A stretch of DNA of 64,000 bases, taken from assembly GCA_025059535.1 (NCBI GenBank), contig JANXCX010000019.1, forward strand, positions 132,363-196,362, given 5' to 3'. Position numbers and translations under genes: made by a program. The notes beneath the pieces are model-generated. The model was not told where the DNA came from and did no database searches. It saw only the letters and a list, made by a program, of their open reading frames with translations. Shown here in pieces: positions 52,183 to 63,850 of this stretch (position 1 is the stretch's first letter; each line of letters starts with the position of its first letter). Origin of the DNA: Bacteroidia bacterium (GTDB lineage: Bacteria > Bacteroidota > Bacteroidia > SpSt-205).

Positions 52183-53648
52183 AGTACTATCTGGATGCCC
52201 TCCTCATAGCCCTCTTCTTCAAATGCCTCTGGATACAGCTCCTACCCCACTGGAACAAGGGCATGGCGATGCAGATTTGGCCAGGCTATGTAAACAAGCG
52301 GTATGGTGTGCGTTTCCCTGAGGGTGACACCGTTTCCCTTCCGCTTCATTTCCCAAATGGTCAGAGATTGGCCCAGCTTGTTCTCCACAATCCCGACTTT
52401 CCGACGTATTACGAGCCGTATCAGAGCTTTCGTCGGTGTATAGAACAAAAGGAGGGAAACTGCGCCTGGCGGCTATGCGCTTTTTACCGAATGCCCGGCT
52501 ATCTACCTTGGCTGTATCTAGGCGATGTATTAGGGGGGATAGACCAGGGGCGTGCTTGGACTATAGGTCTTCAGCTCCTTTTGGGCGCCTTAGCTGCGGT
52601 GATTTTCGGCGATCTTATCCGCCTCCTTACGGGCTGTAGCCTGTACATTGCCCCCGCCAGCCTCCTGTGGTCCTCCTCCCCTTTCATAGCCCGCTACGAG
52701 TTCATCTTAGGCTCAGAAGGGTTTTACCACAGCTTTTTAGTCCTTTCCTTGTGGGCTCTAGCTAAAAGTCAGTGGCAAAACCGCTTCTGGATTACCCTAA
52801 GTGGGCTATTTATCTTAGAAGCCATGCTCCTGCGCCCCATAACGGCCCCCCTTTTTGCCATCTATACCCTTCCTTTTATTCTCCAGAAAAACGGGCGCTT
52901 TGTGTATCTATGGCTGCCTTTTATAGCTTTTGAAGCATTTTGGCTGACCTGTACGCATAAGGTCCATCGCAAAGCCTTTCTCACCACAAAAAGCATTTTC
53001 TACTTTGAAAACCCTGATGAGGCCTACGACGAGTGGTGGCGCATCCACGTTTTTATGAGTACCTTTGGGGATAACTACTACTGGTTTTACTACCCTACCT
53101 ATAAGCTTCCGCTGCGGGCTTATACATCCGCTTTCAATCCAGATACCGAAGCCCAGCTTCTAACGCTTCTCAGACGCTTTTACAGTCTTCAGGAAAGTGA
53201 GGCGGAATACCAGTTTTCCTGGCGCCTGCGTGAATGGGAACGCCATATAAGGCGGGAAAAACCTCTCCTGTATCACTTTACCAGTCGCCTGTATGCCACA
53301 GCCAATTTTCTTGCCTCGCATTGGATGGAGAGCTTTTTTTATACGGATGCCCGAAAAGCTGGGGTAATTTATAGGCGGATCTACGGCTATTCGGTAGGCT
53401 TGTGGGTGGTAGTGGTAGGGCTGGGTTTTCTCCTTACGCCGTTTATCCTCTACCAAGCGCGCAGCCAGCCACTTCTTCTAACTGCGGCCCTGAGCGCCCA
53501 TTATGCTTGGCTGAGCCATGTATTCCTACGATCCATCCAGAGCCGATACTTTCTCTTTAGCCTAGTATTTTTCCTTGTGCTCGTTGTAGGATGGGTAGCC
53601 CGCTGGGTGTGTCGGCGCGCACCTTCTACCTCACTGCGGCTGGGCTAG
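52176..53648 (+). CDS. GT-C-like multi-pass membrane protein (tandem paralogue 1)
   Basis: 490 residues with about nine to ten membrane helices. The first extracytoplasmic loop contains PTYYEPY and YRMPGY, like the R-x-P-G-Y that precedes the second helix in GT39/PMT-type glycosyltransferases. It aligns along its whole length with the next gene (shared elements: P-T-Y-F/Y-x-P, R-x-P-G-Y, Y-E-F/Y-I-L-x-S-E-G, R-E-K-P-L). The putative role is transfer of a lipid-linked sugar, inferred only from topology. The start overlaps the TetR gene by 7 bases. Confidence 0.7.
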   Translation: MVKYYLDALLIALFFKCLWIQLLPHWNKGMAMQIWPGYVNKRYGVRFPEGDTVSLPLHFPNGQRLAQLVLHNPDFPTYYEPYQSFRRCIEQKEGNCAWRLCAFYRMPGYLPWLYLGDVLGGIDQGRAWTIGLQLLLGALAAVIFGDLIRLLTGCSLYIAPASLLWSSSPFIARYEFILGSEGFYHSFLVLSLWALAKSQWQNRFWITLSGLFILEAMLLRPITAPLFAIYTLPFILQKNGRFVYLWLPFIAFEAFWLTCTHKVHRKAFLTTKSIFYFENPDEAYDEWWRIHVFMSTFGDNYYWFYYPTYKLPLRAYTSAFNPDTEAQLLTLLRRFYSLQESEAEYQFSWRLREWERHIRREKPLLYHFTSRLYATANFLASHWMESFFYTDARKAGVIYRRIYGYSVGLWVVVVGLGFLLTPFILYQARSQPLLLTAALSAHYAWLSHVFLRSIQSRYFLFSLVFFLVLVVGWVARWVCRRAPSTSLRLG

Positions 53649-55138
53649 CGCTGGCTATCAAGCTGGCGTACTATTTCTTTGGGCTGCCGCTGCTTATGCG
53701 GGGAATGGGGGCGCAGATTGCGCCTAACCGAACCCTGCCTGTGTACGGCTTCCGTACAGCTGGTTTAGACACCGCGCCACCGCCACCCTTCCCCCCCATA
53801 GACGCCCCTCGCCTCTGGATTAGAGCGAACTACCAACACGCCGACCACCCTACCTACTTCCAGCCTTTCCGCCACCTCCTAAACTGCTACCAAGAAACCC
53901 GCAGCTGGCTTTGCCTTAATGTCCTATGCCAGCATTATAGACTGCCGGGCTATGGGTTACTTAGCGCGCTAAAGTATGTTTTTCCCTTTAGCTGGCTTCC
54001 TCTCCCAGATCTGTACCTTACCCTACAAATTAGCCTAGCGGTCCTAGCGGCAGTCCTTGTGGGGGATATCTTGCGAGCCATGCACCCTCTTTTAGGGTGG
54101 GTGGGGGCGTTGAGTTACGCCGCCTTCCCCTACCTTGTACGGTATGAGTACCTTATAGCCTCCGAAGGCTTAGCCTCCAGTCTTCTTATTCTCGTCCTAT
54201 GGCTTCTCTGGCGCAGCCAAGGCCGACATATCCTTTGGCTGGGAGTAGCCGGTGTGGTCGTCCTTGAGCTTATACTAGTCCGTAAAGCGCATGCCGTACT
54301 CCTACTACCTTTCTTGGGGTATATTCTCCAGCAGAAGGCTACCCTTAGGGCACGCAGCCAAAGGCTAGGCACTTTCCTTCTGCCTTTTCTCGTATTTGAG
54401 GCTTTTTGGCTTCCCTGTACCTACTACTACCGGGGGAAGCCTCAACCCCTCAACGAAGTTCCAGGGCCTCCGCCAGCCTACCAACTTACCGAATGGTGGC
54501 ACCTCATCAAGCTTCTGGGCCAAAATGGCGAGCCTTTCTACTGGTTATACTACTCTACCTATCGCCTGCCTCCTCGGCTCTACACCACCTCATATGCGGC
54601 CCAGTCTGAGGAAGAGCTCTACTCTCTTCTGCGCCGCTACTACGCGGGAGACTCAAGCGCGTTCTATCCTCTCCTCAAGCTCCTAGAGAACTGGTACGAA
54701 GCGCTCAGGCGCGAAAAACCCCTATCTTGGCAGGTGGAAACATACTTGCGCGCTATTTCTAACTTCTTTACAAGCCACCCGCAGGAAGTGCTGCGCTATA
54801 GCGGTTGGCCCCCTGCCCCTGCCTCTTACAAGTGGATTATGGGTCTATCTATAGCCCTATGGTCCTTTTGGGTGGTCAGCGGTCTAATCGGAAGCTTCTT
54901 CTTCCTAATTCAAATCCGACGCTATGGCTTTTTGGGCTGGTTGGGAATAGCCGCTCATCTTTCGTGGACGGCTTACGCGGTCTTTTTGCGCCTGGACAGC
55001 CGCTATTTCCTCCAGGCACTTATTCTGTTTGGGATTTTGGGTCTAGCTTTCTGGCAGCGTATCTTTGCCTCTTATGGAGGCGCTCCGCTGGGAAAGCTTA
55101 GGCCTGATGCTGATTCTTACCTCGGTTCTTTCATGTAA
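53591..55138 (+). CDS. GT-C-like multi-pass membrane protein (tandem paralogue 2)
   Basis: 515 residues, same architecture as the preceding gene, with HPTYFQPF, HYRLPGY, YEYLIASEG and RREKPLSW at equivalent positions. It overlaps paralogue 1 by 58 bases if the ATG at 53591 is used; a GTG at 53609 is an alternative. Divergence between the copies is high, so the duplication is old. The end of the gene contains the promoter and the first codons of the following heme lipoprotein gene. Confidence 0.7.
   Translation: MGSPLGVSARTFYLTAAGLALAIKLAYYFFGLPLLMRGMGAQIAPNRTLPVYGFRTAGLDTAPPPPFPPIDAPRLWIRANYQHADHPTYFQPFRHLLNCYQETRSWLCLNVLCQHYRLPGYGLLSALKYVFPFSWLPLPDLYLTLQISLAVLAAVLVGDILRAMHPLLGWVGALSYAAFPYLVRYEYLIASEGLASSLLILVLWLLWRSQGRHILWLGVAGVVVLELILVRKAHAVLLLPFLGYILQQKATLRARSQRLGTFLLPFLVFEAFWLPCTYYYRGKPQPLNEVPGPPPAYQLTEWWHLIKLLGQNGEPFYWLYYSTYRLPPRLYTTSYAAQSEEELYSLLRRYYAGDSSAFYPLLKLLENWYEALRREKPLSWQVETYLRAISNFFTSHPQEVLRYSGWPPAPASYKWIMGLSIALWSFWVVSGLIGSFFFLIQIRRYGFLGWLGIAAHLSWTAYAVFLRLDSRYFLQALILFGILGLAFWQRIFASYGGAPLGKLRPDADSYLGSFM
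55060..55067 (+). promoter_or_regulatory. TAnnTTTG promoter element of the heme lipoprotein gene
   Basis: TATCTTTG, 6 bases before the ATG at 55074, inside the coding sequence of paralogue 2. It decides the start and shows the heme lipoprotein can be transcribed independently. Confidence 0.6.
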
Positions 55139-55694
55139 AGTGTCTCCCTCCGGCTCTAGGTCAGACAACCCCATAGTTCTTCCGCCAGACACTTCTTCTG
55201 GCGCCCTGTCCGTATGGCAGCGGCTCGGGGACAGCCTAACCTTAGAAAGGCAGCGCCAGATTCTTCAGAAGGTTCTGGCCATAGCTCAGAAAGAAGGCTG
55301 GGCTGGGGCGGTACGCTACTGCCACAGTGCCGCTGAGACCCTTACTTTCTACCGTACAGCGGGACTCAGCCTTCAACGCATAGCCCTACGCTATCGCAAT
55401 CCTAAAAATGCCTTAGTTGATAGCTTAGACCGGCGGGCTTATGCCTACTATGACACCAGCCGTGCACAGCAGAGCGTAGTGTGGGTGGCTGGGCCGCACA
55501 CCCTACGCTATTATCGCCCTATTTACATTGCTATGCCGCAGTGTCTGAAATGCCACGGCACGCGTGACGATCTGGATGGCCCCGCCTTAGCCGAAATCCG
55601 TCGCCGCTATCCAGGGGATAAAGCTAAAGACTTCGCTCTGGGAGATCTACGGGGCCTTTGGAAGGTAGAATTTCGGCTCACCGCCTCGCCGTAG
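55074..55694 (+). CDS. c-type heme lipoprotein (DUF3365, Tll0287-like)
   Basis: 206 residues. Lipoprotein signal with lipobox SVLSC (Cys21). The mature domain carries one heme-binding motif CLKCH (C157, C160, axial H161) in MPQCLKCHGTRDD, preceded by a helical PAS-like region (GWAGAVRYCHSAAETLTFYR, RYRNPKNALVDSLD), as in Tll0287-like/DUF3365 proteins. These are thought to sense redox state or gas. An ATG at 55107 would leave only nine residues before the lipobox, so the ATG at 55074 after TATCTTTG is preferred; it overlaps paralogue 2 by 65 bases. Confidence 0.85.
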   Translation: MEALRWESLGLMLILTSVLSCKVSPSGSRSDNPIVLPPDTSSGALSVWQRLGDSLTLERQRQILQKVLAIAQKEGWAGAVRYCHSAAETLTFYRTAGLSLQRIALRYRNPKNALVDSLDRRAYAYYDTSRAQQSVVWVAGPHTLRYYRPIYIAMPQCLKCHGTRDDLDGPALAEIRRRYPGDKAKDFALGDLRGLWKVEFRLTASP

Positions 55695-55697
55695 AAC

Positions 55698-57614
55698 CTA
55701 CTTAGCGAAATACGCCCCTTCCTGCTTCACCAGCGGGCGGTACTTGTGCGACGGAGAAGGAATAAACGCACCTAAGCCATACTCTTCCCAGCGCTGATCC
55801 ACGCGGGCAATAATCTCCTCCGACATTACGATTACATTTGGCCAAGGCCGAGCAAAATCATCTAAGGTCTTCGTTTTAGTACTGGCATCTAATATTAGGT
55901 GGGGGCGGCCGGCCTCATCCTCTATTAGCTGGCTATCGCGCCGCAGGTCTATGTTATTGGCCAATCGCCAGAACACATCGCTAAGGTCCTGAATGGGCAT
56001 TTCGCCATCAAGAAGGATAATCGCTTTCACGCCAGCAAAGGCGGGATGGCGCGCCAGCCTTTCCCCCAGCCGAAGCCCATGGCGCCTTTCGCTCTTGCGA
56101 AATGACCCTATCCAGACGGGTATGCCCTGCTGGATAAGACGCAAATTGACCTCTATGAGTTCGGGAAAGTCTTTCTGGAGGGCTTCCAAAGCAAGGGCCG
56201 AAGGCATGGCGGGCGGATAGGTAAGGGGTGGTAGAAGCCTTTCGGCGGGCAGCTTGCGCGTACCATCTAAGCCGAGTTTGCCGCCAAAGCCCATTTGACT
56301 GCAGGCATGATCCAGGACATCAATAGGGCCCTGCGTAAAGACTAAATCCGTGCGTAGATCCGTGTTGTCGGCCACTGCCTTGGCTACCGCCCAATAGTCG
56401 GTTAGGGGCACGTCGGCATCTACTACGATAGCGATTTTCGTTAGCATAAGCTGCCCTGCCCCCCAAAGGGTATGAATAGCCTTAAGTCCTTGCCCGGGAT
56501 ATTCCTTCTGGATTGCCGCAATCGCCAGGTTGTGAAAAACCCCTTCTACGGGCAGTTCCATATCCACCAGTTCAGGCAGGAAGGTAAGGCGAATAGGCAC
56601 AAGAAAGATGCGTTCGGTGGCTTTTCCCAGCCAGGCGTCCTCTTGGGGTGGAATCCCCACTACCGTAGCGGGGTAAATGGCATCCCGGCGGTGCGTAATC
56701 GCTGTGACGTGAAAAGCCGGGTAATAATCCGGCAGCGAATAGTAGCCGGTATGATCGCCAAAGGGGCCCTCTAGCCGCAGGGGTTCAGTGGGGTCTACGT
56801 AGCCTTCTATGACTATGTCGGCATCGGCTGGCACTTCAATCGGCTGGGTAAGGCAGCGCACAAGCTCTACAGGGCGGCGCCGCAGAAAGCCGGCTAAAAG
56901 ATACTCATCCACATTCTCGGGTAGGGGCGCCGTAGCCGCATAGGCATACACCGGATCACCGCCTAAGGCGATCGCTACAGGCATTTTCTGACCTGTAGCT
57001 TTCCAAGCCTCGTAGTGGCGTCGGGACACTTTATGCAGCTGCCAGTGAATAGCCGTGGTATAGTCGTCAAAAACCTGCATGCGATACATGCCTACGTTGC
57101 GCTGGCGCGTCTCAGGATGGTAGGTATGTACTATAGGAAGGGTGATAAAAGGGCCCCCATCGGCGGGCCAGCAGGTGAGAATAGGGAGGCGGCTGAGGCG
57201 AGCCTCTGCGCCCAGATAAACTACCTCTTGGCAGGGTGCTTTACCCCCGCGCCAACGACGCGGAAAATAGCGCGCAATTTCACCCAGTGTAGGCAAAATG
57301 GCCAGCTTTTCTAAAAGGCTGCCGCGCACTCGGGTAAGCTGCTGAAAGAGCTGCTGCATACGCTGAGCCACGTCCGTTAGGCGCTCTACCCCTAGAGCCA
57401 GGGCCATACGCCGCTCCGACCCATAAGCCCCAATCAGGAGGGGGAACTCTTTGCCTGTCCGCTCAAAAAGCAGCGCAGGTCCCCCCGCTTTTATTACCCG
57501 ATCCACAATCTCGGTTATCTCTAAGTGAGGGGAGACGGGGACGGAGATACGCCGAAGCTCCCCTAAGCGCTCCAGCTTAGCTACGAAAGCGGCGAGTCCA
57601 GGCGGCTTAGCCAC
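55698..57614 (-). CDS. ubiD: UbiD-family decarboxylase
   Basis: 638 residues, longer than E. coli UbiD (about 490), as often in Bacteroidota. UbiD enzymes use prenylated FMN to decarboxylate aromatic acids. Conserved regions include DYTTAIHWQLHKVSRRHYEAW, LGGDPVYAYAATAPLPENVD, EGPFGDHTGYYSL and VEGVFHNLAIAAI. In a menaquinone organism it may act in quinone synthesis, or in another decarboxylation; no UbiX gene is here. The start is GTG, 19 bases after the thiolase gene. It ends 3 bases from the convergent heme lipoprotein gene. Confidence 0.9.
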   Translation of the reverse strand: MAKPPGLAAFVAKLERLGELRRISVPVSPHLEITEIVDRVIKAGGPALLFERTGKEFPLLIGAYGSERRMALALGVERLTDVAQRMQQLFQQLTRVRGSLLEKLAILPTLGEIARYFPRRWRGGKAPCQEVVYLGAEARLSRLPILTCWPADGGPFITLPIVHTYHPETRQRNVGMYRMQVFDDYTTAIHWQLHKVSRRHYEAWKATGQKMPVAIALGGDPVYAYAATAPLPENVDEYLLAGFLRRRPVELVRCLTQPIEVPADADIVIEGYVDPTEPLRLEGPFGDHTGYYSLPDYYPAFHVTAITHRRDAIYPATVVGIPPQEDAWLGKATERIFLVPIRLTFLPELVDMELPVEGVFHNLAIAAIQKEYPGQGLKAIHTLWGAGQLMLTKIAIVVDADVPLTDYWAVAKAVADNTDLRTDLVFTQGPIDVLDHACSQMGFGGKLGLDGTRKLPAERLLPPLTYPPAMPSALALEALQKDFPELIEVNLRLIQQGIPVWIGSFRKSERRHGLRLGERLARHPAFAGVKAIILLDGEMPIQDLSDVFWRLANNIDLRRDSQLIEDEAGRPHLILDASTKTKTLDDFARPWPNVIVMSEEIIARVDQRWEEYGLGAFIPSPSHKYRPLVKQEGAYFAK

Positions 57615-57633
57615 ACCTTCTTAACAACCCCAG

Positions 57634-59726
<2,093 letters not shown>

Positions 59727-59730
<4 letters not shown>

Positions 59731-61874
59731 ACCGAGAAAAGCAAGTCAGCGTAGCGCGGGAGGGGATACTTATCCGCTGGCATAAGCCGCTCGAGGGCAT
59801 CCGCATCCGCACGCAGTTGCTGCATTAGGGCGCGCACCTCGGTATGAACTCTTTCTATTTGGGCTTCGGCGGAGGGCAGCTGCATGATCGCTTGCCACAA
59901 GCGCTCAGCGGCTTGAATGTTTTGCCACAAGGATTCTATAGGACGCTGCAGAGCTTCTAAAAGTTCCTGTTGGGCTAGTTTAGCCGGCGCAAGGGCCTGG
60001 GCTAAATTTTGCATGGCCGGCGTAGCCAAGAGAGAGGCTAATTCACTTTGATACCGCAGCGCCGCCGGCAGAATCTGCGTGCGCAGTAGGTCTAAGAGGG
60101 TATGTAGTTCTATACCTAAAGCTTTCACATAGCGCTCCACACGCACCTCATAGCGCGCCTCCAGTTCCTTCTCCGAGAGAATGCGGAACTTGCCGAAAAG
60201 TTCTATAGTTTTGGGCGCTATGTAGGTCTTGAAGACTGTAGGAATATGGAAGGAGACGGCTAGGCCGCGGCGCTCGGCTTCCTGATGCCAGGCTGGGTCA
60301 TAGTTATTCCCATCAAACCGAATCGGCCGGCTTTCTATCAGAAACTCCCGAATAGTGGAGAGGAGGGCTAGCTCTTTAGAGGGCTGATGCGTACGCAGTT
60401 CCTCAAAGCGCTGGGCAAAGTCTTCCATAGACTCCGCTACGGCTGCATTGAGGGCAATCATGGCTGGGGCACAGTGGGCGGAGGCCCCTACGGCCCGAAA
60501 CTCAAACTTACTTCCTGTGAAAGCAAAGGGCGCCGTACGGTTACGATCCGTATTATCCCGCAGCACCGCCGGAAGGCGCGGAATAAGGAGAGAAAGCGGC
60601 GTTTTATCCGATAGGCGCGGGAGTTCGGGGGCCTTTTCCAGCACTTCTACCGCCGCCGTAACCTCCCGACCCAAAAATACCGACAGGATAGCTGGCGGGG
60701 CTTCATTTCCGCCTAAACGATGTTCGTTGCCCGGCGTAGCGATAGAGGCCCGCAGAAGGTCTGCATGGCGATACACCGCCCGCAGCACAATGCTAAGAAT
60801 GCTGAAGAAGCGCAGATTCTCGCGCGGGGTCTTACCGACAGAGAGTAGATTTATGCCCGTATCCGTAGCTAGGGACCAGTTATTATGCTTACCCGAGCCG
60901 TTTATGCCCGCGAAGGGCTTCTCGTGGAGGAGGCAAGCCAAGCCGTGGCGCTGGGCCGTGCGGCGCATAAGGTCCATAAGGAGCTGATTATGGTCAATCG
61001 CTATGTTGAGCTCCTCAAAGCTGGGCGCGCATTCGTACTGGGCGGGGGCCACTTCGTTATGCCGAGTCTTTAGGGGTATCCCTAAACGCCAAGCCTCAGC
61101 CTCCAGCTCCTCATAAAAGGCCAGTACTCGCTCAGGGATAGAGCCGAAGTAGTGGTCTTCCATTTGCTGCCCGCGCGGCGAGGGGGCCCCTATTAGCGTA
61201 CGGCCTGTAAGGACTAAGTCCAAACGCTGCCGATACAGACTATCCTCTATGAGGAAAAACTCTTGCTCCACCCCCAGCGTAGGATATACGCGCTGCACAT
61301 CCCGATAGAAAAGACGCACCACTTTGAGCGCGGCTTTATTGAGGGCTTCTATAGAGCGCAGAAGGGGCGTTTTATAGTCTAGGGCGTGGCCATCGTAGGA
61401 GATATACACCGAGGGAATGCATAGCGTGCGGCCATAGATAAAGGGCGGGGAGGTAGGGTCCCAGGCCGTATAGCCACGCGCCTCAAAGGTGCTACGCAGA
61501 CCGCCGCTAGGAAACGAGGAAGCATCGGGCTCTTGCTGAAGCAGCTCACTCCCATTGAAGGCCGAGAGTACCTTTCCCCGAATAGTCTCAAAAAAGTTCT
61601 CGTGCTTTTCCGCCGTAAGGCCCGTAAGGGGATGGAACCAGTGCGTATAGTGCGTAGCGCCACGCTCCACCGCCCACTTACGCAGTGCATTTGCAATCTC
61701 ATCGGCTAACTCAGGCGATATCGGCTCTCCACGCTCCCAGCGTGCCACAGCCTCTAACGCACTCTCCGAGAGATACTGCTGCATCACTTCCCGATGAAAT
61801 ACAAGCTCACCAAAAAGTTCTGGCCTTAGCCGAACTGAACTCCCATTTGTGGGCTCCACGAGCGTCCTTACCAT
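59727..61874 (-). CDS. glnN: Glutamine synthetase type III
   Basis: 715 residues, the large GSIII form found in Bacteroidota. It makes glutamine from glutamate, ammonia and ATP. The family segment KPFAGINGSGKHNNWSL and ATPGNEHRLGGNEAPPAIL and the metal-binding region GVEQEFFLI are clear. A longer frame to 61883 starts with TTG inside the promoter; TACCTTTG lies 6 bases before the ATG at 61874. No GlnB or AmtB gene is adjacent. It diverges from the SPFH gene. Confidence 0.96.
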
Positions 61875-61880
61875 GGACCA

Positions 61881-61888
61881 CAAAGGTA
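61881..61888 (-). promoter_or_regulatory. TAnnTTTG promoter element of glutamine synthetase III
   Basis: TACCTTTG on the minus strand, 6 bases before the ATG at 61874. Confidence 0.7.
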
Positions 61889-61922
61889 GTACCTCACCCG
61901 CAATCCTGTACAGAAAAAATTC

Positions 61923-61930
61923 TACTTTTG
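61923..61930 (+). promoter_or_regulatory. TAnnTTTG promoter element of the SPFH-histidine kinase unit
   Basis: TACTTTTG, 4 bases before the ATG at 61935. Confidence 0.7.
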
Positions 61931-61934
61931 GCCT

Positions 61935-62951
61935 ATGGTGTTCTCCTTCCTGCGTCGGCAGTTCATCGAGATCATTGAGTGGGTGGACGAGACGCGCGAC
62001 ACGCTTATCTGGAAGTTTCCGGATGAGGACCGAGAGATTAAGATGGGTGCTCAGCTCACGGTGCGCGAGTCTCAGGTAGCCCTGCTAGTAAATGAAGGTA
62101 AAATCGCCGATGTATATCCCCCTGGTCGGCACGAGCTCACCACCCGAAATATGCCCATACTAAGCGACTTGCGGGGGTGGAAATATGGGTTTGAGTCGCC
62201 CTTCAAAGTAGATGTATATTTTGTCAGCACGCGCGAGTTTCAGAACCTGCGCTGGGGCACGCCGCAGCCCGTCATGGTTAATGACCCTGAGCTAAGCCTA
62301 GTACCCCTGCGGGCTTTTGGCACGTTTGGGATGCGCGTGCAGGAGGCGGCGACATTTTTCCGAAACTTCGCTGGCACCGATCCTGTAGTTACGATAGAGG
62401 AGTTCTTAGAGGGCGGTTTTCGCAGCCTCGTAGTTACGCATTTCTCCAATGCGCTCAAGCGCTCTGGTAAATCCCTAGCCGAAATCAACCTGCAGGCTAA
62501 TCAGCTGGGTGATGTCCTCTTGCCCCTCCTTCAGCCAGAGTTTGAGCGCATGGGATTATTACTAACTCGCTTTTTAGTAGAGAGTGTAACCCTACCCGAG
62601 GAGATTCAAAAGCAACTGGTAGAACAAGACTTAGAGCTGCGCAAGCTGCGCCGTAAAGTGGGCATGTCCCAAGAAATAGGGGATATGAGCCGCTTCCTGC
62701 AGTTTCAAGCTGGGCAGGCTATGGAGAAGGGCGAGGGCGCGGGCCTTGCGCGCGCCGCGCTAGAAATGGGCATGGGCCTGCAGATGGCCCAGCAAATGCA
62801 GCAGTCAGGGCCACCCCAGGGCAAAGCCACCCCCGAAGAGCGCACCCAAATCCTTCAAACGATAAAAGAACTCGCTGAGCTTAAGGCCGCCGGCATCTTA
62901 AGCGAAGAAGAATTTGAGACCAAGAAGAAAGAGCTTTTAAGCCGTTTGTGA
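61935..62951 (+). CDS. SPFH/Band 7 domain protein with SHOCT tail (YdjI-like)
   Basis: 338 residues without signal peptide or membrane helix. The N-terminal 220 residues are an SPFH domain (IKMGAQLTVRESQVALLVNE, YPPGRHELTTRNMPIL, VVTHFSNALKRSGKSL), then a helical linker rich in Met/Gln, and a SHOCT motif at the end (LKAAGILSEEEFETKKKELL). This resembles the YdjI/virion-core-like group associated with membrane stress. Its stop overlaps the histidine kinase start (GTGA), so the two products are probably made together. Confidence 0.88.
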   Translation: MVFSFLRRQFIEIIEWVDETRDTLIWKFPDEDREIKMGAQLTVRESQVALLVNEGKIADVYPPGRHELTTRNMPILSDLRGWKYGFESPFKVDVYFVSTREFQNLRWGTPQPVMVNDPELSLVPLRAFGTFGMRVQEAATFFRNFAGTDPVVTIEEFLEGGFRSLVVTHFSNALKRSGKSLAEINLQANQLGDVLLPLLQPEFERMGLLLTRFLVESVTLPEEIQKQLVEQDLELRKLRRKVGMSQEIGDMSRFLQFQAGQAMEKGEGAGLARAALEMGMGLQMAQQMQQSGPPQGKATPEERTQILQTIKELAELKAAGILSEEEFETKKKELLSRL

Positions 62952-63826
62952 GTGCGCTCCTGTGGAGCGTGGGCGGCCTTTTGGTGGGCCTAAGCGGCTT
63001 AGCCTGGGGCATTTACCAGTATTATCGGCGGCGCACCCTAGAACGGCAGCTGACACATCTACTCGGAACCTCCGAATGGCTCCCTGCGTTATCCGCCCTT
63101 ATCCAGCGGGCCCAGCGCCGAGAAAATGAAACCAGCGCCTCCCAAGTCTTCTTAGCTGAAGTCTCCCATGAGCTCAAAACGCCCTTAGCGATTCTACTCG
63201 GCTACTTAGATACCCTAGAACAAGGCGGGTGGCAAGATCCAGAAATTCTTCTACCCTTTTTGCGCAAGGCCCTTGCCCAAGTCCACCGTATGAATGCACT
63301 GGTGCAGGATATCCTTCTCCTGACGCAGATAGAGAGCGGAAATTGGCCTATACAGCCTGAGCCCGTGCTCCTTTACCCCTTGGTAGAAGATGTCTGGAAC
63401 AAGCTGGAACCCCTGGCCCAGAAAAAGCGGCTTACCCTTCGGCTACCTTCGCACGAGGTGCGCGACCTAGCCGTAGAAGCTGACCCCCTCGCCCTCCAGA
63501 AGATATTCAAAAATCTCCTGGAAAATGCCATTCAGTACAGTCCCGAGGGTAAAACGGTTACTATCGGCTGGGAACCCCTCCCGCAAGGGCATAGGGTAAA
63601 GGTATGGATAGCCGATGAAGGGATAGGGATTCCACCCCAGCACCTGCCGCATATCTTCAAGCGGTTTTATCGGGTAGATAAGAGCCGTTCCCGCCAGAGC
63701 GGGGGCACCGGCTTAGGCCTGGCTATCGTTCAAGAACTTATAGAGGCCCACGGCCAAACTATCACTGTGGAAAGCCAAGAAGGGGTAGGTACCCGCTTTA
63801 CGTTTTATTTGCCTGCGTGTGCATGA
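62948..63826 (+). CDS. Sensor histidine kinase (PhoR-like core)
   Basis: 292 residues. One N-terminal membrane helix (about 4-24) with no periplasmic sensing domain, a short linker, then HisKA with H74 in EVSHELKTPLA, and the ATPase with N box KNLLENAIQYSP, G1 IADEGIGIP, F box IFKRFYRVDKS and G2 GGTGLGLAI. It should phosphorylate a response regulator, which is not encoded in the window. The absence of an obvious sensor domain suggests it senses through its membrane helix or the co-expressed SPFH protein. GTG start, 4-base overlap with that gene. Confidence 0.92.
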   Translation: MSALLWSVGGLLVGLSGLAWGIYQYYRRRTLERQLTHLLGTSEWLPALSALIQRAQRRENETSASQVFLAEVSHELKTPLAILLGYLDTLEQGGWQDPEILLPFLRKALAQVHRMNALVQDILLLTQIESGNWPIQPEPVLLYPLVEDVWNKLEPLAQKKRLTLRLPSHEVRDLAVEADPLALQKIFKNLLENAIQYSPEGKTVTIGWEPLPQGHRVKVWIADEGIGIPPQHLPHIFKRFYRVDKSRSRQSGGTGLGLAIVQELIEAHGQTITVESQEGVGTRFTFYLPACA

Positions 63827-63834
63827 TTTTTGCC

Positions 63835-63842
63835 TAGATTTG
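63835..63842 (+). promoter_or_regulatory. TAnnTTTG promoter element of the DUF1573 gene
   Basis: TAGATTTG, 8 bases before the ATG at 63851. Confidence 0.65.
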
Positions 63843-63850
63843 AACTAGCT

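Noticed and set aside
60448-60987. 179-codon open frame antisense to glutamine synthetase III
   Set aside because: Low-complexity basic composition and complete overlap with a conserved gene.
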